Assembly (NCBI GenBank): GCA_902462015.1
Contig: CABPZV010000087.1
Span: forward strand, 1-8,442
Origin: an uncultured Eubacteriales bacterium
GTDB lineage: Bacteria; Bacillota; Clostridia; Oscillospirales; CAG-272
Direction of reading: 5' to 3'
DNA length: 8,442 nucleotides
Below are positions 1 through 5,874 of the stretch, in pieces. The position numbers and the translations under genes are program-made. The notes under the pieces are model-generated. The model did no database searches. It had not been told where the DNA came from and worked only from the letters and a program-made list of their open reading frames with translations. Numbering within the stretch: position 1 is the stretch's first letter; each line of letters starts with the position of its first letter.

Positions 1-1548
1 ATCAAAATCTATTCCCTCTTCATGCAGTCTTTCCGCCACGGCAAAGGTCAGTTCTTCAGCCTGCTTCGGAGAAAATCCGGTGTCATATGCCGAAACAGGG
101 TAATATACCGCGCAGTCGCAGCGGTGAGAACCGCGCGTGAGCAGATAAGAAAGTCTTTCATAATATCTGAACCATGTTTTCGCGTGCTTCCAATAAGGCA
201 TACGAAAATGAAAATCAGGAGGAGCCCACTCCCACATACTGCCGTATGTAGTATAATAAAGACCGTGCATACAAAGCAGATTTGCACCAAAAATAAAATT
301 TTCACTTGTCGGTTCAGAAAGCGAAGCAAGCGAAGTACCCCAACCTGAGCTATGATAGCCCTCAAGCCAGACTCTTTCATGACCGTACAGATGGGCTGCA
401 GAGCTGCTTGTTTTAACTTTAATCAGATCTGCGCAACGATCGGGAGTATCGTTGCCGGGGGCTGTAAAATACTTTACAGCACGGAAATAGTCTCCGTATT
501 CCGCCGGATTGTATCCCCGTGAACACTGATCACAGCCATACACAAGACCGCGCGATTTGTGAAATTCGTAAATCGGCTTAAAATATCCATCTTCTATAAA
601 AGAAGCTTTAACATCAGCATAATCAAGACGTACGGCGGCTGCTTCCGACTTTTTTCCGCAGTCATCAAAAAGGAGATAGAGCTTTTTAACTATATCATAA
701 CCTTTCTGTTTCTTAAAACGCTCCGGAAAACTTTCAGACCACAAATGCCCGAAATCGCATCCTGCTATAAATTCATCCTGAAAGCAATAATTAAGAACAT
801 CCCTGCAGTCCTCGTCTATGTGAGACAGAAAATTTTCATAAAACAGCCTGCAAAGAAGTTTTCCAGCCTCCGGATTCATTACATCTATGGAATCAGGATT
901 AATAACGCGGCGCACAGTTATTAGCTTGCCGCTGCACGGTGACGTATATGAATCTGAGCTTAATGCATAACATTTAGCCGAGGCTTCATTGCCATCCTGC
1001 AATGCAGATATATCCGGATGATCCGGATATATAATATCTTCTCCTGTAAATGGGACGATAACTCTTTCAAGCACATCGCCGCATCGCCTGTCTATACTTT
1101 CTCCCTCTTTCAGTTCTTTTATATCGCATTTAAGCTCTGATGCGCAGAGAGCATTTTCATATACGACCTTATCGACAAAAAAACCGTTTCCTATCCAGCC
1201 TATGGTATAATCAGAAATGCCTACTCCCATTCCAAGCTCTTTTGCAGTCCGGAAAGTATGATTTACAATCGTCCACCATTCGTCGCTGAACATTGCAGGA
1301 ACACATTCGTATGTTTTTCCGAACCCTCCGCCTCCCGATTCAGGATCATGCGCAGGACAGCTATGACAAAAATTTATCTGAACCCCTGATACTCCGCCGG
1401 CCGAAAGAAGCCTCAGCTGGCTGTCAATTCGTCCGGTATCAAGCACATCGCCGTTCCACCAGTAAAATGGAACATTTCCGTAGCCGCGCGGGGGATTGAC
1501 AAAATTCAAATATATGCCGCTGTTAGTGCTTAGATTATCTGTATTCAT
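1..1548 (-). CDS. GH106-like glycoside hydrolase (alpha-L-rhamnosidase-type), N-terminal part, runs off left edge
   Basis: An uninterrupted minus-strand frame covers the whole left end: read in triplets from base 1 there is no stop until TAA at 1593-1591. It gives 516 residues from ATG 1548, and the C-terminal remainder lies outside the window. Recognisable features are PFYWWNGD (residues 27-34), QDEF near 257-260 followed by a W and GYD segment, LYGHERVWLEGYHSSGWG around 388-403 with E396, and a long aromatic stretch ending in YYERLSYLL. These resemble the substrate-barrel motifs of GH106 rhamnosidases and their uncharacterised relatives, which usually run to 800 residues or more. E396 and D258/E259 are plausible catalytic acids (inference). 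No signal peptide is seen, so a cytoplasmic enzyme acting on imported oligosaccharides is likely. The start is uncertain: ATG 1560 is also in frame, and AAAGGG at 1567-1562 lies 13 nt before ATG 1548. The substrate cannot be read from the sequence. Confidence 0.72.
   Translation of the reverse strand, partial: MNTDNLSTNSGIYLNFVNPPRGYGNVPFYWWNGDVLDTGRIDSQLRLLSAGGVSGVQINFCHSCPAHDPESGGGGFGKTYECVPAMFSDEWWTIVNHTFRTAKELGMGVGISDYTIGWIGNGFFVDKVVYENALCASELKCDIKELKEGESIDRRCGDVLERVIVPFTGEDIIYPDHPDISALQDGNEASAKCYALSSDSYTSPCSGKLITVRRVINPDSIDVMNPEAGKLLCRLFYENFLSHIDEDCRDVLNYCFQDEFIAGCDFGHLWSESFPERFKKQKGYDIVKKLYLLFDDCGKKSEAAAVRLDYADVKASFIEDGYFKPIYEFHKSRGLVYGCDQCSRGYNPAEYGDYFRAVKYFTAPGNDTPDRCADLIKVKTSSSAAHLYGHERVWLEGYHSSGWGTSLASLSEPTSENFIFGANLLCMHGLYYTTYGSMWEWAPPDFHFRMPYWKHAKTWFRYYERLSYLLTRGSHRCDCAVYYPVSAYDTGFSPKQAEELTFAVAERLHEEGIDFD
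1008..1032. repeat. 25-bp perfect inverted repeat inside the glycosidase gene
   Basis: Two 12-bp arms (1008-1019 and 1021-1032) are exact reverse complements around one central G at 1020. Each arm also contains the 8-bp palindrome ATCCGGAT, so that octamer occurs twice in direct order. On the coding strand it encodes a Pro-Asp-His-Pro-Asp stretch. The symmetry may simply come from the repeated Pro-Asp codons, but it is longer than expected by chance in coding DNA. Confidence 0.7.
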
Positions 1549-1627
1549 TACTCTGACCATACCCTTTGTACATAACAAAAATTTTCCGCCTTAGGTTCAA
1601 TGCAGCGACAGACGCTCTGATAGGCAA

Positions 1628-1644
1628 GAATCAAGCTTTGATTC
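1628..1644 (-). other. 7-bp hairpin just after dacF-like gene
   Basis: Arms 1628-1634 and 1638-1644 are perfect complements with a 3-nt loop, 7 bases beyond the dacF-like stop. On the minus strand it reads GAATCAAAGCTTGATTC and is followed by TTGCC, not a T-run. It is therefore at best a weak terminator. A protein-binding operator or an mRNA 3'-end stabiliser are other options. Confidence 0.4.
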
Positions 1645-1650
1645 GAAAGA

Positions 1651-3174
1651 CTATTTTTTCGGCTGATTTCCGTCCGATTCAATATTAATATCCGGATGAG
1701 TATCTTTCTTTTTCAGTTCTTTGCGCGGCAGACTTTGAGTCCCCGGCTCTGCCTGCTTATCTTTTTTCACCGTTTTATCAGTCTTTACACTGTAAGCAAG
1801 CTGCTCAGCTGAAGGTTCATATATTTTCTTAATGCTTTCGGCTGTCTGCTCCGACCTTTTCTTTTCAGATGAGGTTGCCCGAAAGATAATATAAATTATT
1901 GCAGCTAAGGCAATTACGGCCATTATAACAACCGAATAATCAGAAAAAAGCAATGTCTTGGCAATCGTAAGTATGTAAAGCGCTTCGCTTCTCGGAACGT
2001 CATTGCGAACAACCAGTTCAACCTTTCCAAGTACCCTGTCATTATAGCTAAGCGTCAGAAAACCGACAGCATCTCCCTTATTAAGCGGGGCATCAAGCTC
2101 GTCACTATTCAGAACAACTGTTTTTCTTATATCATTCTGAACGTCAATTCCAGTCTGCATAAAAACTTCAACGGTATTCTTAGGATACAGAGCTACCTTA
2201 TCTGTCCCTGACGCCATATTTACCGGCACCTCCCGGATAATATCGCTGTCCTTTGCTATTGTAACATATCCAAAATTCTCGTATGCCCAGTCAAGTAACG
2301 ATCGTATTGTAACAAAAGAATATATGTTTTCATCGTCATAACCTGCGCCCATCGCAATCGCAAGATATGACGTTCCCTCATGCTCAGCGGTAACTACGGC
2401 GCAGTAGCCTGCTTCCTCTGTAGCACCGGCATTTATCCCCTTTACATCCGGAGAATAATATTTATCTCCGTAATAGCTCGTCATAAACGAATTTTTCGTA
2501 TATATATTCCTTACACCGGATTTATTTGTGGCAGGCATAATATATCTGTACTGACTGGCAATATCATAGTACTTGTACTGAACAAGAGCATATTTTGAAA
2601 GCTTTACGGTATCCGACAGGGTAGTCCTCATTTTCGGGTCATGCATTCCGGTAACATTTGTATACACAGTGTCATACATTCCCAGCTCATTAGCCTTCTG
2701 ATTCATCAGCCCGACAAAATTTTCAGTACCGCCGCATATAGCGTATGCAAGAACTGAACAGCAGTCGTTTGCACCTCCCACGATTACGCCGTTAATCATA
2801 TCCCGGAACGTAACAACCTCATCTCTGCGAAGATTAATATTATTTCCGGAAATGTCTCTGAGCATCTCCGCTGTAACTGTAATTTCGTAATCCCAGTCTT
2901 TAGTCCACTGTTCAATCGCGATAACAGCAAACATAATTTTTACAGTCGACGCAGGATATACCGAAAGCTCCGCATTCTTTGAATACATAACAACGTCATT
3001 CGAAATATTATACAAATAAACACAGCTTGTATCTGTTATTTCCGGCTCGTCGGTAGCGTATACCTCTCCTCCACAAAGCAGTGCGGAAAGAACGGCCGAA
3101 ATAAAACATAAAAATACTGCGGCTCGCACGCCCTTTGGATATACAGCTCTTAATTTATTGTTTTTTTTATACAT
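1651..3174 (-). CDS. DacF-like D-alanyl-D-alanine carboxypeptidase homologue (peptidase S11) with altered motifs
   Basis: The product is a membrane-anchored low-molecular-weight PBP-type protein of 507 residues. Numbering here is from ATG 3174; add 21 for the longer in-frame version from TTG 3237. A signal peptide spans about residues 16-40 and ends in VYA-T. The nucleophile motif STVK is at 76-79 (S76, K79). The SxN site reads G-A-N (134-136), and the KTG site reads N-A-G (248-250) in the context GINAGATEEAGYC. A beta-rich C-terminal domain follows. Then come a membrane helix at about 414-432 and a Lys/Glu-rich cytoplasmic tail. Active homologues trim the terminal D-Ala of peptidoglycan stem peptides outside the membrane. 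Loss of the KTG lysine makes ordinary carboxypeptidase activity doubtful. ATG 3174 is chosen because it puts a short basic N-region before the signal helix and has GGAAAGGG 10 nt upstream. ATG 3231 and TTG 3237 lack a clear ribosome site. The gene lies downstream of ribF, probably in the same transcript. Confidence 0.85.
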   Translation of the reverse strand: MYKKNNKLRAVYPKGVRAAVFLCFISAVLSALLCGGEVYATDEPEITDTSCVYLYNISNDVVMYSKNAELSVYPASTVKIMFAVIAIEQWTKDWDYEITVTAEMLRDISGNNINLRRDEVVTFRDMINGVIVGGANDCCSVLAYAICGGTENFVGLMNQKANELGMYDTVYTNVTGMHDPKMRTTLSDTVKLSKYALVQYKYYDIASQYRYIMPATNKSGVRNIYTKNSFMTSYYGDKYYSPDVKGINAGATEEAGYCAVVTAEHEGTSYLAIAMGAGYDDENIYSFVTIRSLLDWAYENFGYVTIAKDSDIIREVPVNMASGTDKVALYPKNTVEVFMQTGIDVQNDIRKTVVLNSDELDAPLNKGDAVGFLTLSYNDRVLGKVELVVRNDVPRSEALYILTIAKTLLFSDYSVVIMAVIALAAIIYIIFRATSSEKKRSEQTAESIKKIYEPSAEQLAYSVKTDKTVKKDKQAEPGTQSLPRKELKKKDTHPDINIESDGNQPKK

Positions 3175-3233
3175 CCCAGCGTTTCCCTTTCCACGGAAAT
3201 AACGTAATTTGTTAAAATTCAAAGACCGCATAT

Positions 3234-3305
3234 TCAATACACAGCAATAACGGCCAGAAGCACTCCAAGTTGCTCAATAATTGGCAGCGTCTTGACCGAG
3301 AGCAT
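3234..3305 (-). CDS. possible 23-codon small ORF between ribF and dacF-like gene
   Basis: An ATG at 3305 opens 23 codons that end at TGA 3236-3234. The peptide starts MLSVKTLPIIEQ and ends in a hydrophobic LGVLLAVIAVY tail. It fills most of the ribF-dacF gap, and its stop sits 2 nt before an in-frame dacF ATG (3231), an arrangement seen in translationally coupled genes. The ribosome site is poor (AAGTAAG directly abutting the ATG), and the peptide matches no family I recognise. It may be chance, a membrane micropeptide or a leader. Confidence 0.2.
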   Translation of the reverse strand: MLSVKTLPIIEQLGVLLAVIAVY

Positions 3306-3340
3306 CTTACTTTTAGTTATTAACGGTTAAGCCAATACGC

Positions 3341-4285
3341 TCAGCTGTAAAATTCTCTGCTCCATTTTCGGCAATCCTCTATATTTTGCCTTACTGCCTC
3401 TGAAAGCTCCTGTACTCCCGAAAATTTCTTTTCATCGCGCAGCTTTTCATAAAAAAAGATTTTAATTCTCTTTCCGTAAAGATCACCCGTATAGTCGAGA
3501 ATGTAGCTTTCACATTTAACACGCCTTTCCCCTTCAACAGTCGGATTTGTTCCAACATTAGTGACTGAAAAAAAGCCTCCGGACTCTGAAGAGCTATCAT
3601 CCAAAACTAATGTACGCGTAAGATACACACCACACTCCGGAACTGCGAATTTCTTTTCCGGCAGGATATTGGCAGTGGGAAAGCCGAGCGTTCTGCCCAA
3701 AGCCTTTCCGTGAATTACCACACCAAAAAGGCTGTACGGACGACCAAGCATAGAAGCAGCTTCCGCCGTACGGCCGTGGGCAAGCTGCTCTCGTATAGCA
3801 GTAGAGCTTACGACCGCGCCGCCGACAGTATAAGGCGGTATAACAGTTGAATCTCGTCCCGATGCAGTCATCAGTTTCTGCATAGTATCAGAATCTCCAG
3901 ATGCGCCTGCGCCAAAGCTGAAATTATAACCGCAGACCGAATGAAAACAGTTCATCCCGACAATAACATTATCCGATATAAACTCATTCGGTGAAAGATT
4001 TCTGACCGTCTCGTAATCATCGGTAAAAAGATATTCAATTCCTGCTTCCTTAAACAGGCGACATTTTTCTGAAAAGGATGTGAGCTTTTTTCCGTTGCCT
4101 AATTCAAAACCGCGAAGCGTCCATACTGCCGGAGCAAGAACCCCGGCGCTCTCTGACGAAATTCTGACAACCTCCGTCAGCAAAGCGCGATGTCCTAAAT
4201 GAACTCCGTCAAAGTTTCCAAATGCCGCCGCGCAGGCCGGAGCTGCTCCGGCCTGCTTACCGTCTTTAAGACTGATAATTCTCAT
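3341..4285 (-). CDS. ribF: bifunctional riboflavin kinase / FAD synthetase
   Basis: RibF phosphorylates riboflavin to FMN and adenylylates FMN to FAD in the cytoplasm. The 314-residue length is normal for the family. The N-terminal nucleotidyltransferase domain has FGNFDGVHLGH (22-32), a GYNFSFG segment (119-125) and SSTAIREQL (160-168). The C-terminal kinase domain has GRTLGFPTAN (197-206), GVY (219-221), NVGTNPTV (243-250) and the catalytic-type glutamate E259 before LDYTGDLYGKRI. The usual TFxPHP motif of the adenylyltransferase half is replaced by TLRGFE (56-61), so that half looks divergent. ATG 4285 has AAAGGG 12 nt upstream. An in-frame TTG at 4291 lies only 6 nt from the same site and cannot be excluded. 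The gene is 114 bp downstream of ahcY with no strong terminator between them, so co-transcription is likely. No FMN riboswitch is seen. Confidence 0.93.
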   Translation of the reverse strand: MRIISLKDGKQAGAAPACAAAFGNFDGVHLGHRALLTEVVRISSESAGVLAPAVWTLRGFELGNGKKLTSFSEKCRLFKEAGIEYLFTDDYETVRNLSPNEFISDNVIVGMNCFHSVCGYNFSFGAGASGDSDTMQKLMTASGRDSTVIPPYTVGGAVVSSTAIREQLAHGRTAEAASMLGRPYSLFGVVIHGKALGRTLGFPTANILPEKKFAVPECGVYLTRTLVLDDSSSESGGFFSVTNVGTNPTVEGERRVKCESYILDYTGDLYGKRIKIFFYEKLRDEKKFSGVQELSEAVRQNIEDCRKWSREFYS

Positions 4286-4300
4286 AATCAAGCTATTCCC

Positions 4301-4370
4301 TTTAACTGCAAAGGATTTCTTTTATCACATGCCGCCTGAATTTTATGCGAAAATAAACTTAAACTGCAAA
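4301..4370. repeat. short direct repeat in the ahcY-ribF gap
   Basis: The 12-mers at 4301-4312 and 4359-4370 match at 11 of 12 positions (TTTGCAGTTAAA and TTTGCAGTTTAA on the minus strand), 58 bp apart. The proximal copy overlaps the ribF AAAGGG ribosome site. Possible meanings are a regulator half-site pair, a local duplication or coincidence. The rest of this 108-bp gap shows no convincing hairpin; a weak -10-like TAAAAT is present at 4345-4340. Confidence 0.3.
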
Positions 4371-4399
4371 CAGAGACACTCAAACATATTTCGAGTTTT

Positions 4400-5635
4400 T
4401 TATTTTGCAAGATATGCCTTCTGCTCGGCAGAAAGGGAGTCTATCTTCATTCCCATAGCTTCAAGCTTAATTTCAGCAACTTCTCTGTCAATTTCAGCCG
4501 GAACCTCATATACACGTTTTTCAAGACGCTTACCGTTCTTCGCTATATATTCAAGACACTTTGCCTGAAGCGCAAAACTCATATCCATAATTTCCGCAGG
4601 ATGCCCATTTCCTGCAGCAAGGTTAACAAGTCTTCCCTCTGCGAGCAGATTAAGAACTCTCCCATCCTTCATACGGTATCCCACTATATTAGGCTTTCTC
4701 TGCCATTCGTTAACAGCAATCTCAGAAAGCGCAACTTTGTCGATTTCAACGTCAAAGTGGCCTGAATTTGCAAGAAGAACTCCATCTTTCATATTTTCAA
4801 AATGCTCACGTCTGATTACATCGCTGCATCCCGTTACAGTGATAAAGAGATCTCCAATTTTTGCGGCATCCTCCATCGGCATAACAGAAAATCCATCCAT
4901 CGCAGCCTCTATCGCACGCACCGGATTAACCTCTGTAACAATAACTCTTGCACCCATTCCCTTTGCACGCATGGAAACGCCTTTTCCACACCAGCCATAT
5001 CCGGCCACAACAACATTCTTACCGGCTATGACAAGATTAGTACTGTTCATTATTCCGTCAAGAGTAGACTGCCCAGTGCCATAACGGTTATCAAAAAGAT
5101 GCTTGCAGTCTGCATCATTGACATCTATCATCGGAAAACATAGCTCTCCTCTGGCTTGTCTTGCGAATAAACGATGAATTCCTGTTGTTGTTTCCTCTCC
5201 CCCGCCAAGCAGATTCTTACGATACTCAATACATTCGCCGTGGAGTAGATTCGTAAGGTCTCCTCCGTCATCTATCATAAGATCCGGACAAAAAGCAAGC
5301 GTTCTCTTTAGATGTTCAGTATATGTATCTTCATCAACCCCATGGCGAGCGTTTACCTCAAAGCCGTCGGAAGCAAGCGCAGCAGCGACATCGTCCTGAG
5401 TAGAAAGCGGATTGCAACCAGTTACGCGAACATCGGCTCCGCCTGCTTTTAAAGTAAGCGCAAGATAAGCAGTTTTTGCCTCCAGATGAATAGACATTGA
5501 TATTTTCTGCCCGGAAAAAGGCTTAGTCTGTGTGAATTCCTTATTGATTCTGCTCAGAACCGGCATGTAGCTTTTTACCCAGTTTATTTTATCCCATCCG
5601 GAACTCGCTAAACTTATATCCTTGATATCACTCAT
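4400..5635 (-). CDS. ahcY: adenosylhomocysteinase (S-adenosylhomocysteine hydrolase), short form
   Basis: AhcY reversibly splits S-adenosylhomocysteine into adenosine and homocysteine using tightly bound NAD, which relieves product inhibition of methyltransferases. The protein has 411 residues. Substrate-site motifs are HLEAKTA (50-56), IDDGGD (121-126), EETTTGIHRL (147-156) and DNRYGTGQS (182-190). The NAD-binding Rossmann motif VAGYGWCGKG is at 210-219 with E235 after the second strand. NSGHFDVEID (290-299) and NLAAGNGHP (338-346) close the active site. It lacks the long insertion and the C-terminal Lys/Tyr tail of the roughly 430-470-residue eukaryotic and proteobacterial enzymes, and fits the shorter archaeal/Thermotoga-like class. 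ATG 5635 is preceded by AGGAAGG (12 nt) and GGG (6 nt). A very strong promoter lies about 100 bp upstream, making ahcY the probable first gene of an ahcY-ribF-dacF transcript. Many Firmicutes use Pfs/LuxS instead. Confidence 0.96.
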   Translation of the reverse strand: MSDIKDISLASSGWDKINWVKSYMPVLSRINKEFTQTKPFSGQKISMSIHLEAKTAYLALTLKAGGADVRVTGCNPLSTQDDVAAALASDGFEVNARHGVDEDTYTEHLKRTLAFCPDLMIDDGGDLTNLLHGECIEYRKNLLGGGEETTTGIHRLFARQARGELCFPMIDVNDADCKHLFDNRYGTGQSTLDGIMNSTNLVIAGKNVVVAGYGWCGKGVSMRAKGMGARVIVTEVNPVRAIEAAMDGFSVMPMEDAAKIGDLFITVTGCSDVIRREHFENMKDGVLLANSGHFDVEIDKVALSEIAVNEWQRKPNIVGYRMKDGRVLNLLAEGRLVNLAAGNGHPAEIMDMSFALQAKCLEYIAKNGKRLEKRVYEVPAEIDREVAEIKLEAMGMKIDSLSAEQKAYLAK

Positions 5636-5731
5636 TTTAATCCCATACCTTCCTAACGTGAAAAATTGTGTTCAGAGTAAGAATTTATACAATATCCGCA
5701 AATTTTGCAATCAAATATATACATATAATGT

Positions 5732-5760
5732 ATTATAACAAAAACAGCATTTCTTGTCAA
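5732..5760 (-). promoter_or_regulatory. consensus housekeeping sigma promoter for ahcY (extended -10)
   Basis: The -35 box TTGACA (5760-5755) and -10 box TATAAT (5737-5732) both match consensus exactly and are spaced by 17 bp. A TG dinucleotide (TGT) precedes the -10 box, giving an extended -10. Transcription should begin near 5726-5724, leaving an AT-rich leader of about 90 nt before the ahcY ATG. No SAM or SAH riboswitch fold was recognised in that leader. Confidence 0.9.
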
Positions 5761-5793
5761 CTTACGAATTCACCTGATAACTATGGTTTTTCA

Positions 5794-5853
5794 ATAAGGG
5801 GCTTGCCCCGTCAAATGGCGGGACATCTTGCCTAAGTTATACCGACATCCGCC
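5794..5853 (-). other. GC-rich alternative-hairpin segment downstream of the MATE gene (possible terminator)
   Basis: On the minus strand, 5809-5798 folds as GGGG-CAAG-CCCC followed by TTATT, a weak terminator-like arrangement. The same GGGG can instead pair upstream: 5825-5819 (TGTCCCG) with 5810-5804 (CGGGGCA) gives 7 pairs including one wobble around an 8-nt loop. A third helix, GGCGG (5853-5849) with CCGCC (5821-5817), competes with that. GATGTC and GGCAAG each occur twice. The first hairpin and the second are mutually exclusive. The block begins 21 bp after the MATE stop and ends about 34 bp before the ahcY -35 box. Most simply it ends the galE-MATE transcript, but the T-run is poor. A dispersed intergenic repeat or a structured RNA are other options. 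Confidence 0.4.
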
Positions 5854-5874
5854 AATAACAATTTCCTGCAAACA

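Noticed and set aside
22..924. Plus-strand frames at 22-348 and 559-924, and a minus-strand frame at 48-380
   Set aside because: They lie in other frames of the uninterrupted glycosidase coding region, have basic low-complexity composition and no recognisable domain.
1561..1650. Separate promoter for the glycosidase gene (TTGAAC, 17 bp, TGTTAT at about 1600-1572)
   Set aside because: Each box matches only 4 of 6 consensus bases and the implied start would leave almost no leader, so support is too weak to annotate.
3316..3332. Small palindrome TTAACGGTTAA after ribF as a terminator
   Set aside because: The arms are 5 AT-rich bases with a 1-nt centre, too weak and too tight to form a terminator hairpin, with no T-run.
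4737..5143. Overlapping plus-strand frames opposite ahcY
   Set aside because: They are antisense to strongly conserved adenosylhomocysteinase motifs and resemble no protein family.
5636..5726. SAM or SAH riboswitch in the ahcY leader
   Set aside because: ahcY genes are known riboswitch targets, but the leader is short and AT-rich and shows none of the conserved helices; only weak 4-5 bp pairings were found.
5794..5853. Guanidine, fluoride or preQ1 riboswitch linked to the MATE gene
   Set aside because: The segment lies downstream of the MATE coding region, not in its leader, and the loop sequences do not match those consensus motifs.
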